Positions 53,295 to 63,612 of a stretch of DNA of 64,000 nt are shown here, piece by piece. Position 1 is the first letter of the stretch, and each line of letters begins with the position of its first letter. This stretch comes from Crocodylus rhombifer (lineage: Eukaryota > Chordata > Crocodylia > Crocodylidae), in NCBI GenBank assembly GCA_038503035.1, contig JAVSML010019046.1:6602-70601 (forward strand), read 5' to 3'. Both the position numbers and the translations under genes were made by a program. The notes beneath the pieces were generated by a model. That model ran no database searches, was not told the origin of the DNA, and was given only the letters and a program-made list of their open reading frames with translations.

Positions 53295-53746
53295 GGGCAT
53301 GTCTACAGTCAAGTAAACTAATTATCTGCGTAGTAAATGTTGCATGTCTTTATGTGCACCCCTATTGGATTAACTATTAAATTGACTCCATAGGAGGGTA
53401 CTTCTTGTAAATACAAGTACTACCCTGCTGCAGAGTTTTTTACTCCACAGCAGTGCATGTGTAGACACTGCCCTAGCTGGTGGGGGCACAAGGCAGGGGC
53501 TGCCTGTTGGCTAGCCCATGGTGAAGCACCATCACGCCCCAGTCAGTTCCTCTGTAGCATGTCAAGCTGAGGGGAGCTGAACCCCTTGCCAGGCAGGGCT
53601 GCTCTGACTCAGCTCAATGTGCTGTGGTCCTGGGCACATGTGCAAACAGCACACCCAGGAACAATGAACTCCAGAGCAATAAGGTCTACTTAACTGCATT
53701 AGTCAATGCAAAGCAATAAGCTCCACATTAATTGCATGTGTAGATA
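53295..53746. mobile_element. MITE-A copy
   Basis: Starts GGGCATGTCTACAGTCAAG and ends TTGCATGTGTAGATAAAG. It has the shared centre (GGGCACAAGGCAGGGGCTGC, TCAATGTGCTGTGGTCCTGG) and arms with AACTAATTATCTGC and TGCATGTGTAGACACTG. Confidence 0.6.
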
Positions 53747-54738
53747 AAGAAGGATTAAAAAAAAAAAGAAATTAAGAGGAACTAAATTAAAGAAGGTCTT
53801 ATGTTTTAATAAATTGGAATTTGGGTTTGGGATGTGGCAGGTGCTGGTCATGCTTCCCGAGATGGCTGGGAGGTGACAGTGGTGAGGGAAAACACTTCTG
53901 AGGGGATCTCCTGCCCCAGGAAGGAAGCCTCAGCTTATGAGGACTCCATCCAGCCCTGTAAATTATCTAGCCCCCGCCCCCTCTCTAACTTCACTCCTGG
54001 ACTTTTTGGTGCCCTGTGACCTGGCTAGCTGGCATGTGCTCTTCTGGCTGGTTGCACAGGGTTGCATCCCAGGGTTGGGAGGGGGAGTTGGCTTGGTGCC
54101 AGCATCACACCAAGTTCAGGAGATGGAAAGTTTGTCCACACAAAACAGGAGGGTAAGGGAGGGGACACTGCATTTTGGGAAGCTGGAGAACTGCAACTTG
54201 GGCAGATCATCTGCAGGTAGTGGCCACACATTATAAAACATTAATTGGTAATACAGATCAGAGATAAATCTGCCCTGGAGTGGTGTAACTTTAAGCTGCC
54301 TAAAATGTGCTTAAAACTTAGTTTCAGGTGTTAATATGTGGACAATCCGGGGGTTAAGAGCTTCAGGAACTGCCTAAAATTAATGTGCAAAAGGTCCTTA
54401 GAGAGATCCAGGAGCATGTATGTACAAAGCTGTAGGACTTCTCATATAAGCTATAGTTTTCTATAACACTTGGAGGAAAGGAGCTGTTTAATTCTATGTC
54501 TGCATTTTGGTATTTTATATAAGTAAACTCATTATTTTCTTGGGACCCAGGAGTCATTGTTTGGAGTTTCCCTGGCAGCTTTTAAATCTACCTTTAGTGA
54601 TGTTTTAATTTGCTTGAGAATGCATCCTGTATTGGTCAGTGTTCAAAAACATTAGTCAGTTGACCTCCTGTGGGACTGAGGGTACAGCTACAGAACACAA
54701 TGAAGTTCCATGTAGAAATTCCTGAGCTAGGTCTGAAT
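53747..54738. other. No recognised feature
   Basis: 53830-54240 is GC-richer with short frames, the rest AT-rich. Nothing named. Confidence 0.4.
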
Positions 54739-55239
54739 GGGTACATCTACATGTGCAATTAGAATGTAGCAATAAACTCTGGTGCAGTTTGTGCTGGAGT
54801 TTATTGCTTGCAGGCCCAGTGGTCACACATATGCCCACAGTGGTTACACGTATGCTTCCTCTGCTTGTTGAGCTGGGGTGGAGCAGCCCAGTAGGAGGCC
54901 CAGAGAGTCAGCCTGCCAACCTGGGGCTGCTCTGCCCCAGCTCAGTGTGCTGCAGAGGGGCTGGCTGGGGCATGAGGGTGCTACAGTACAGGGCTAGCCA
55001 GCAGGCATCCCTAACACTATAGTACCCTTGTGCCCCAGCCAGCCCTGGTCACCATCTACACATGCCTTTCAGTGCATGTAACTACTCCATTGTAAGATAG
55101 TATTTGTCCTGGACAGTACTGTTCTACAGAGGAGTTAGTTAATTTACTGTGCCCTAATAGAGACACACCTGTAAATGGTGACACTTTACTGCAAGCTAAT
55201 TAGTCAGCTCCTCATTAAAGTGCATGTGTAGTTGTACCC
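54739..55239. mobile_element. MITE-A copy, well-kept ends
   Basis: Starts GGGTACATCTACATGTGC and ends GCATGTGTAGTTGTACCC. Arms: GCAATAAACTCTGG on the left; on the right, inverted, GAGCTGACTAATTAGC and TTGCAGTAAAGTGTCACC. The centre has the shared GGGGCTGGCTGGGGCATGAG and CTAGCCAGCAGGCA words. It gives an uninterrupted version of the arm that is split in the 47043 copy. Confidence 0.7.
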
Positions 55240-55965
55240 GATGAAAAAAAGATTAACTCTGTTAGCTGTTGGGGAGCAGACCATGCTAATATGGTTATAC
55301 TGCTTCTGGTCCCAAGCTTGTTTCTGCAAAGTGTGTATAGCTCTATGTGGCATTCTGCTGTGCTATGTTGACATACCTTTAGGTTCTAGGTGATAAATTA
55401 CATTCAAATAATAATAAAAAAAACCCTATGTCAATTATGCACTGTTGAAAGTTTACTCATATTTTAGCTCTAGTGATACGTTGAAATGGTTGGGGAACAG
55501 GACATGGCCATAAATAACTGCTGGAGAGATACCACAAACATTCACACATTTGCTCTTCCTGCATTTAAATTAGTCAAGCTAAATATATTTTACCAGTAAA
55601 TCATTAACCCAGTGTAGATAGAATGCATCGGGAACATCATCACAGCTTGAGAGGAGATTAGTGTGTCTGCAAGAAAAATACTAAACTTTCATATATTTGA
55701 CAGATAATAACATGTGAGAGCTCTTTGCAACATTATGTGCCTTCTTTTCTTTTGTTATGAGTTTCTAATGCACCACTTGATAATATGCCAATGTGCATAG
55801 CTCATCGCAGAATCTTTGTCCTTAAACTAAACATTGTAATCAGAAATATTTAAATGTAATGCATATGAATTGTTATAAAGCTAAACTGTTAGCATGGAAA
55901 TATAAAATATCTTCCTCTGTAACTCAGATTTTTTTTCATGTGCAATTTCTACAATATATATAGTT
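55240..55965. other. No recognised feature
   Basis: AT-rich unique DNA. Confidence 0.4.
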
Positions 55966-56430
55966 TCACAGCAGTGGATCCAGTAGGATGTGGCAGTGTG
56001 ATTGCACCTCCCTTCTAGCACTGTTGTTGTCACTCTCCCTGGCTGACATGGGCATAGAAGAGAAACCAGAGCTGTGTCTGCCCCATGTCATCCATGGGCC
56101 ATGAGTGTAGAGGACAGCGGCAGCAGCAGGCAGGTTTTCTTTCCTGCATTTCTCTTTGCTGCTCCCTCCCCTTCTCCACTCATATCCCCTGCTGGCTGGG
56201 AGCAGGCACTGGAAAGCAGAATCCACCCCATGCTGCCACTGCCACTGTCCCTGGCTAATGCAGGCATGGCAGAGCCCCAGAGCCACTCCACGTGCTGGAG
56301 GGTGTATTTACAGGGGTGTTGAGCTCTGCCAGGGAGAGTGACAGCAGCATGTAGGTTCCTCCTTCTGGTGCCAGTGGTGGACGAGGCACAATTGGGCCCC
56401 TGTAGCCCTGGGGCTGCCTGCCTAGGTTCC
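55966..56430. repeat. GC-rich unclassified repeat block
   Basis: Opens with CAGCAGTGGATCCAGTAGG, like the CAGTGGTGGATCCAGG terminus at 31609. Inside, two direct copies of a CTSTCCCTGGCT...CAGAGC segment lie about 205 bp apart (56033 and 56243). Right end unresolved. Overlapping frames of 82-134 residues on both strands are chance. Confidence 0.4.
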
Positions 56431-57094
56431 CTATTTGCAGAGACATACCCCAGGAATTCCTTGGCAGAAGATTCCTTGGATGTGTGGATCATGCTGTCAT
56501 GCCCTGACTCGGGCTGTGCCTCTCCAAATGGAGAAACCTCAGGACTACAGTTTCAGAAGAAGTCATGCAACAACCTGGGATTCCCGCATTTGCAGTTGCT
56601 CCACAGAATTAGACTCCCTAAGCCCTGGAAGTGGCAGGGGCCTGACCTGACTCTCCCAGACAATGACTAATGTCAGTGTCCTGTTCCAAGGACAATGTCT
56701 ACTTATAGCCATAATAAGGAGAAGTGCCTCACATGCAAACATTTTTGTGCAAATATGGGGCAATGCCCTTGATCTCTATTATCTTTGTGGCTCATGTGAT
56801 AGCAACTGTTCCCCTATTTTTGCAAATCTTGATGCTATATTAATATTCCTTGGCCAACTATACTGAAATTACTGTGACATAATCACTATCAGACAGCTAA
56901 TCCATTTTAAAGTTGAGTAGCGATGGCTGTATTTTGTCAGACAGCTTTTGGATTTACGTGGTATTCATTTTCATTGTATATTGAGAGTTTCTTTAGTATC
57001 TGTTTCTGTGCTTAGGAAAAAAGGCATTGCACCTAATTTGGTATTTTGATAAAAAAATCTAAATATTTCAGGAAATGGCACTAGTAACTGTGAT
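56431..57094. other. No recognised feature
   Basis: Unique-looking DNA with no gene evidence. Confidence 0.4.
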
Positions 57095-57260
57095 GAGCAT
57101 GGTGTACCTAGACTCCTGGTGGCCCTGGGCAAACTTTTATCACTGGGGCCCCACTTCACCAGAGATAATGATAATAATAATTATCGTTAGAAAAAAAATC
57201 ACTGCTTTTGGGCCCTTTTTCTGCCTGGGCCCTGGGCAGCTGCCCCGTTCACCCATGCCT
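57095..57260. mobile_element. Short element with TIR-like ends
   Basis: Left GCATGGTGTACC then GGTGGCCCTGGG; right end inverted GCATGGGTGAACGGGG then CTGCCCAGGGCC. Similar outside-in order suggests an inverted-repeat MITE. No TSD recognised; limits approximate. Confidence 0.35.
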
Positions 57261-57289
57261 GTGTCTGGCCCTGGTTGGCAGCAAAGATT

Positions 57290-57383
57290 AGGAATAAGAT
57301 AATCAACCTAGAGTAAAGAACAGTTTAGAAATTAGTTAGGGAATCTGGATTTTTTAAAAGTCTGAATGGACAGCTGAGATTCA
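57290..57383 (+). mobile_element. Left part of a split CR1
   Basis: GAGTAAAGAACAGTTTAGAA to CAGCTGAGATTCATTCTAGA leads into the hAT insert and appears to be CR1 linker upstream of the piece at 57708. The match is weak on this side. Confidence 0.4.
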
Positions 57384-57715
57384 TTCTAGAGCAAGGGCTG
57401 TCAACCAGGGGTACGCATACCCCCGGGGGTACTTGGGAAGGCCCTAGCAGGTACGTGCAGGTGGGTGGGATAAGCCTCCCAGGAGCAGGGCCGGGGCAGG
57501 GGGGAGAGGGCAGCAGCGCCCCTCTGCAGCCTATAGGAGTGCAGGGGAAAGCTGCCACTACCATACACCACCCCACTCTGTCACCACTCCACATCTGGCC
57601 ATGCAGCAACCCCCTCCACGCTCACTCCGTGTCCAGCTGCATGCCACCCCCCACCCCCTGCATCTAGCTGCCAGGGGTACACTTATTAAAAAGGTTGAAA
57701 ACCCCTGTTCTAGAT
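57384..57715. mobile_element. hAT-type MITE with TTCTAGAN duplication, nested in CR1
   Basis: Element proper 57392-57707 (316 bp). Ends CAAGGGCTGTCAACC and, inverted, CAGGGGTTTTCAACC. Flanks TTCTAGAG (57384-57391) and TTCTAGAT (57708-57715) match at 7 of 8 and fit the nTCTAGAn target preference of many hAT elements. Its ends match those of 35823-36917, so the two belong to one family. Interior GC-rich. Confidence 0.9.
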
Positions 57716-59015
57716 TATTGAAGGATTTGGTTCAAGTAATTGCAAAGCCATTGGCCATTATCTTTCAGATCTCCTTGTGTTTTGATGAGATCCTGGATGA
57801 CTGAAAAAAGGGCTAATACAGTGCCCATCTTAAAAAGGGGAAGGAGGAGAAACTGGAGGGTTACATACCAGCCAGTCTTATATTGATACCCAAAAAAAGA
57901 TTATTGAGCAATTCATTAAGGAACCTATTTCTAAGCACCTAGAGACAGCAAGGGGAACACCCAACATGGATTTGTCAGGGAAAGGTGAGGTTTGTCTAAT
58001 TTGATTTCCTTTTATGATAAGGTGATGGGTTTTATGGATGGGGGGGAAGATGTAATTTATCTGGACCTTAGAAAGGCTTCTGACAGTATATTTTATGACA
58101 TTTTCATATGTAAGCTAAGGAGTCACAGTCCAGATGAAATTGATCATAGTACTCAAAGAGTAATTGGCAGTGGCTCAATGTCAAATCTGGAGTTAGATTC
58201 CCCTGTGGTATGTCCTGGGTCCAGTACTATTCAGTACTTCCATTAATCATTTGGAGGGTCTGACTGGGTTTGCAGACACTTTAAAGGGTAGGATTCACCT
58301 TGACAAACTGGAAAAATGGCTCAAAATTAGTTGACTGAAACTCTGTAATGTTTACTATGCAAAGTCCTCCACTTAGCACAGAACAAAACAATGAAATGCA
58401 CAAATACAAACTAGGAAATAACTGGCTAGGCTGCAGTTTTGAAAAAAAGACTTAGGCTTTCCAGTGCATCATATGCTGAATATGAGATAATAGTGTGCTC
58501 TTGTTTTAGAAAAATGCAATAGGTTCTCTGGATTGCATTAATAGATTTGTTGCTTCCAAGTCAAGAAAAGTGATTCTTTTCTTTATCATTGGTAAGGCCT
58601 TACCTGGAGTCCAGGTTTGGGCATCACACTTCAAAAAGATGTGGAAAACTTGGAAAGAGTCCAGTGGAGAGCAACAGAACTGATTGAAAGTCTAGGAGAC
58701 ATAACATGAGAAAAGGCTACAATGCGAATAGGCTGCAAGAACTCGGGTTCATTAACCTGAGGAAGAGAAGACGATAACCAACTACAAGAAGGATGGTTTA
58801 TAAAGAGGATGGTGATAGCCTATTTTCTTTGGTTGCAGGGCATAGGATATGAAGTAATGCTTTTAAATTGCAGCAAGGGATACTTCAGCTGGATATTAGG
58901 AAGAACTTTTTCATTATGAGGGCAGTTAAAAGAAGTTGTGGAATCTTTATCTTCTGAAGCTTTTAAGAGCAGGTTAGGGGAAAAAAACCTCTCTTTGGAG
59001 TGGTTTAGACATGAA
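57708..59015 (+). mobile_element. Long decayed CR1 LINE
   Basis: Covers most of RT: GGTTACATACCAGCCAGTC (YRPVSL position), CAACATGGATTTGTCAGGG (QHGFxxG), DVIYLDLRKASDS with the catalytic Asp kept, GTGGTATGTCCTGGGTCCAG (GxxxGP), an FAD-like remnant, then CTTACCTGGAGTCCAGGTTT and TGGAAAGAGTCCAGTGGAGAG. Near the end GCTGGATATTAGGAAGAACT matches LDIRKNF. Stops and frameshifts throughout; older than the CR1s at 44.5 and 48.8 kb. Confidence 0.8.
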
Positions 59016-59279
59016 AAGGAGTGACTGTCTTGCCTTGACCAGAGATCATTCTGTCTTGAGCAACCACCCAGCTTGGTTGGTGCTTAAAAACTTCAAGTGA
59101 TAGAGAATAGTTAAGTAAGCTAAGTGGTTAATTAGCTTTCCTTACTATTAAAAATGTATATCTTGTTTCAAATCTAAATTTGTCTAGCATTAGCTTCCAA
59201 CAATAGGATCATGTTATACTTTTTCTGGTAGATTAAAGAGTTATCTAGTGTAACCCTTCTTCTGGGCAAAAGTCGGCAG
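59016..59279. other. No recognised feature
   Basis: AT-rich DNA between the CR1 and the next block; the first 40 bases may be CR1 3' UTR. Confidence 0.4.
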
Positions 59280-60440
59280 CAATTAAGGCCCGGTGCACAC
59301 TATGAGGTACACAATGAACTATACCAGCGGCTGAAGCCCCCACACAGAAATCTGGGAACACTAAATTTGTCTGGGGTACTCCACACAGACATCACTGTTC
59401 TTGCAATAAGTATAAACCAACAAATACATTTTTTTTTTTATCAAGACACAAATAAAATAAATAAAACCCTCAAAACCTTAAACACAATATAAGCATTATC
59501 TCTACAACTAAAGTTCATAGGTTGAACCTCTTTAGAGAGATTTCACCCCAGCCCAGGCCAGTCTGGGACTTGGGGCTCCCCAAAGGGTTAGTTCCAGGGT
59601 CCACACCAGAGTTGTCTTACAATTGGGGTTCACATCAGGAAGCTGCTTGTGGTCAGCAGCTTGAGTGTGGTGCAAGGGGCCCCTCGTTACTCCTGGAGAA
59701 GCGGTAGACTGCTGATCTTTGCTTCCATACAGTGGCTGTGTGTGTGTGTGTGTGTGTGGTGGGGGCGGGGGATGACTGTGACTCGACAGCATACACACAC
59801 TAAAACTTCTGACTGGATTACGTGGCCTGCTGAGACATAAACTGCAGGACAGACTCAAAAGGGAGCCAGGTTGATTACTGGCTACAGCTGGCCCAACCAC
59901 CCAGCTCGGCTGGAGCAAAGGACCACCAAAAGAAATGAAGGGGGAAAGCCAGGCTTATCCTCTGGGCTGCTAGTAGTTTGTGTTTCACAGCTCTATTGGG
60001 AGCAGAAGGTTACAAACCTTAACCTTGGCTCAAAGCTGGCAGGATTAGAAAACCCCAGGTTTCAACCCTGTTTAAAACTGCCAGGCCTAAATCCTGGCCA
60101 GTCAACTCAAGGAATCAATACCCTCTTCCCCAGTATTAATCCTTTAAAACCTCAGAAAAGGGGGCGGGGAAAGGAGGCAAGAAGAGTTCCCAGACACTGG
60201 AACAATTCTCCCTCTCTCTCTCATCTACCTGAGTTTCTCCTTTCTCTAGCTAGATATTCCTTCTTCCCTTGGAGAGGACTTCACCCTTTAGCACCCCAGC
60301 AGCTTCTTCCCCCTCTAAACTAGCCTAGATGACTTTATATCCCTTAGCATGACATCACCTTAGCCTTGTACAGTCAGGGAGTGCCACGCTCCAGTCTGTC
60401 TGTTAACCAGTCTTTTCTCCCCCTGGCCAATTAGACCAGG
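59280..60440. repeat. Unclassified block, possible LTR-like sequence
   Basis: A 1.1-kb block of different composition: A-rich (AATAAAATAAATAAAACCC near 59445) and then C-rich. On the minus strand GGGATATAAAGTCA (about 60332-60345) looks like a TATA box. Contains (TG)11 at 59737-59758. It resembles a solo LTR or a non-autonomous element, but no ends or TSD were found. The 128-150 residue frames are chance. Confidence 0.3.
59737..59758. repeat. (TG)11 microsatellite
   Basis: Twenty-two bases of uninterrupted TG followed by a G-rich stretch. Confidence 0.9.
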
Positions 60441-60559
60441 GATTTTACATATCTTACTCAAATATAAGGCCCCAGCTTTCAACGTGCAGAGTACATGGCC
60501 AGAACAACAGGGGCCATCTTGCCCACATGGCCAGAATGAATGTTTTCTCCTCAGCAACA

Positions 60560-61010
60560 GAAAAGGAGAGACGGGGCAGTGGTGGCAGCATGGAGCAGCT
60601 GTGGGGCAGCCCAGCATGGGCTCTGTGTGGCTGTAGCAGGGAGCATTGGGCAGCAGTCAGGGAGAGGGATTGCTTTTTCCCTACCCTAAGGAACAATTTA
60701 GCATGAGCAGGCAAGTCTGGTGCAGGTGTGGGGCACAACAGGTCCTCACCAGTACCACAGGGCTGGGGCTCAGGTCCCCATCTGTACCGTAGGGCTAGGG
60801 CCAGCAGCAGCAACAGATGGAAGAGGTCTATGTAGAAAGGCAGTCCAGCCATGGAGCCACGCCAGTTCCACTGATTGCCCAAGAGGTGACAGGATGCACT
60901 ATGGCTGGATAGTGCCTGGGTCAGGCAGGACTGAGGGACCTGCTGCGGGTGAGACAAAGCCCCTCTGTGGGCTGGATCTGGCCCATGGACAGTATTTTGC
61001 CCACTTCTAC
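60560..61010. mobile_element. Partial GGGTGGGCAAA-type hAT
   Basis: The right end GGATCTGGCCCATGGACAG then TTTTGCCCACTTCTAC matches the right end of the 43053 element (CCCATGGAGTGGACTTTGCC). The left part is GC-rich; no left terminus identified. Long overlapping frames (99-167 residues) on both strands are chance. Confidence 0.45.
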
Positions 61011-62080
61011 TTTATATAGCATTGCCTTTCACCGTTAAACAGTAAGCTTTTCATTATAGCAGGTCAGAAACTGTGTAACAAAGTATAGCAAATATAAGTG
61101 GTGGAAGTGGGGTGGGGGGCAACAGAACTCAGCCTCCCAAATACAGGGCAGCAGTTATGGCCACAGGGCAGCTCAGCCACAAGCTGCTGCAGTGTGGGCT
61201 GCGGTGGGGAATGGCACATACACGCAGATAACCTGTGCAGCCAGGATCACAGCTGGCCCAGCAGGCAGGTAAGTTTCTATCTGCTTTTTTTATGACTGTG
61301 TGGGCTTGGTTGGGAGCACAGATCAAGACCCCCATAGCGCAGGAAAGAGTTGGGTAGCAGCAGGGGTGAATCATTCCCTCTTGCCCTGCCCCCTGCTGCA
61401 CTGCGGAGGCAGGGAGCAGGCAGAACCCAGCTCACAGTCACAGCCCACCTTTGCCCCATGCAAAGATCAGGGGGCCATGTACCTGCACCCTTGGCTCCCT
61501 GGCGCCGCATCAGGCTTTTCCTGGGGATGACTTGGAGTGGGGCGGGGCAGGGTGGGTGCAGGGGTCCCGGGGGCTCCGTCCCCTCTGGCCCTGCAGTGCA
61601 GATGAGGCTGGATCTGCTCCAGGCCCCGGGCTGTCCAGGGTGCTGCAGGACTGGAGCTGGTGCGGGGAGACAGCCAGTGCCAGTGCAGGACTGTGGGGTG
61701 GCAGATTCATGGGGGGGGGGGGGGGGCGGGGGCAGGTGCATGGGTGCAGTGGGCCCCGGCCCTGATCCTGGGCCTGGCTCTGATCTGGTCTGCTCACTGT
61801 CAATCCCTGCCTGGTCCCAGCCCCAGCCCCAGCCCCAGCCCCACTCCTTCTCCCTGTACTCCCACCCCACTTTCCTCTCCCCCAACCCCTTCCCCTGTTT
61901 CTCATGGGGGGCAGGGATGTGTGTGCACACTCACTCAGCTTCCCCTACCCCCAATTTTTTTTCTCCCTCCACCTATGGTAGCAAAGTAGTTTAGCAGGCC
62001 AGAACTGTGTTATGTTTATTTGAAGCATACTGTAGTGGTCATGCTGTCTCATATGGTGTCTGTACATGAGCTGGGAGGCT
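61011..62080. repeat. GC-rich low-complexity region
   Basis: Includes a G16 run at 61711-61726 followed by CGGGGGCAGG (strong G-quadruplex potential on the plus strand), a CAGCCC repeat at 61816-61842 and generally C/G-rich DNA at 61300-61960. Open frames of 217 and 214 residues on opposite strands overlap and encode Pro/Gly/Ser-rich peptides: not genes. A CAG/GTAAGT donor-like site at 61266 has no convincing acceptor. Confidence 0.6.
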
Positions 62081-62135
62081 GCTCTGACACGCTGTAATTA
62101 CAGCATATCTGAGCAGACTCGATTAATCAAGTCTG
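62081..62135. repeat. Two adjacent palindromes
   Basis: GCTGTAATTACAGC (62091-62104) is a perfect 14-bp palindrome with partly pairing flanks. CAGACTCGATTAATCAAGTC plus TG (62114-62135) is palindromic at 20 of 22 bases. They may be the core of a foldback MITE whose ends I did not find. Confidence 0.6.
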
Positions 62136-63019
62136 CTGGAGCATGGTAATTACTGCACTCTAGCTAGTTTCCACGTCTCGTGTTTTAGCAACCTCATGCT
62201 TTAAAATGGTGGTGAGGGCACTTTAGCTAAAGCTGTCAGAGCTGTTCCAATTAAAACAACCCTCCCCCGCCACTCCTGGAGCATGTGTAAAAACATCCAT
62301 GAAGACTAGATCCCTGCAATGAGAATATAAATATTTAGGACAATGTTGCTTATGTAAAGATAGTCTTAAATGCATGTGGTGCTTGATTTCAGGGATCCTC
62401 AGTGTAAATGTAAGAGTAGGGGGGAATTGATTTATAAAGTGAAGGTTTCCTTTAATTCTGCTCTTTGGATAAGAGTTCCTTATTAATTGGAGTTTTAATA
62501 AATGAATAAATCTGCCAAATTAAATTAATCCTTGCATTCAAGCCAGACAGTGTAATTTATTCCACCTGATATTTTTAATTCTTTCTACCGATTCTTTTTT
62601 TGTTTTGTTTTTTAATCTGTGTACTCTGTGTATTACCTCTCTGAAGGAAGAGGAGTTATATGGCCTACGCTAAAGAAGTATAGCAAACCAAAGTATGATT
62701 TCTTAACCAGCTTGAAAAACACTTTCTGGTCAGGTTCCATTGATGCAAAGAGAACTGTGAGCATATTCATTTTGCTGGCTTTTCAGCAAAAGCTCTAAAT
62801 GCAAATAAAATGTGTAATAATTAAGGAGAGAACTCTACAGGGATTATTGAGAGAGAGTGAATAACAGACACAATTTCAGGGAACAGTCTTTCTGAAATAT
62901 TTCTACAGATGTTTATGAATGTTAAAGCTCGGGAGATCTACGATTTCTTAATACTGATGGTACTCAGGCTACTTTACAAAGAGCATGAACTCACTCATTA
63001 GTCAACTTCATGGTCAGAA
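62136..63019. other. No recognised feature
   Basis: AT-rich unique DNA with no gene evidence. Confidence 0.4.
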
Positions 63020-63097
63020 CATAAACAGAACCATACTGGGTCAGACCAATGGTTTATCTAATCTAGTATGCACTGCTGATAGTGGTAGTAATAGATG
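63020..63097. repeat. Sauropsid dispersed repeat, left part
   Basis: AACCATACTGGGTCAGACCA and ATGGTTTATCTAATCTAGTA match a widespread repeat of turtles, crocodilians and birds ('ATACTGGGTCAGACCAATGG'). It is interrupted by the hAT at 63106 and continues at 63373. Confidence 0.7.
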
Positions 63098-63380
63098 TGT
63101 TAGAGCAGTGGGGACCAAACTTTTTGACAGGCATGCCACAAATTAGGTCCTGGATCCTCCTTGAGTGCCACTCTAATCCCTTCACCCTACCCAATTTGCT
63201 GCTCTGTTTTCTTCTCCCTGCCTTGTGCTCTCTACCCAGTCTGATATTCTGCTTTTAGCTCTCTGCCTTATCTGTCACCAGGCTTCCTGTCCCCTCACTG
63301 ATCTGTTGTGTGCTATATTTAGAGGCTGCTGGTACCACTTATGACAGGCATGCTGCAGGTTCGCCATCCCTGCTTTAGAG
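63098..63380. mobile_element. hAT-type MITE nested in a sauropsid repeat
   Basis: Element proper 63106-63372 (267 bp). Ends CAGTGGGGACCAAACTTTTT and, inverted, CAGGGATGGCGAACCTGC. Flanks TGTTAGAG (63098-63105) and CTTTAGAG (63373-63380) match at 6 of 8. The words GACAGGCATGCCAC and GACAGGCATGCTGC occur near both ends in direct orientation. Confidence 0.75.
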
Positions 63381-63612
63381 GCAGACAGTATGAACAGGGC
63401 ATACCTAGATTGACTGACTCCCCCATCAAACCCTTTCTAGCATCCAATGTTGTTGGTCTGGTATGTCAGAGGGCACATCCCTGGCTGTTCTGTATAATAA
63501 GTATTGATGGACAATTTCTTTGTGCAATTGTTTAATCTCTTTTTGAAGTTGGCTATATTATCTGCCTCTACAATATCCTGTGGCAATGAGTTCCATGAGT
63601 TAACTATTCACT
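63373..63612. repeat. Sauropsid dispersed repeat, right part
   Basis: Continues with GAACAGGGCATACC, CATCCAATGTTGTTGG, ATTGATGGACAATTTC, TTTGAAGTTGGCTATATTAT and CAATATCCTGTGGCAATGAG then TTCCATGAGTTAACTAT, the usual order of this repeat. I believe it is LINE-derived but cannot prove it here. Confidence 0.65.

Noticed and set aside
60454..60957. 167-residue minus-strand frame
   Set aside because: Lies across a GC-rich hAT fragment with equally long frames on the other strand.
61267..61272. CAG/GTAAGT donor-like site
   Set aside because: No convincing acceptor or open frame upstream; lies in GC-rich repeat DNA.
61277..61994. 217- and 214-residue frames on opposite strands
   Set aside because: Overlap in GC-rich simple-repeat DNA (G16 and CAGCCC repeats); Pro/Gly/Ser-rich, no start context, no domain.
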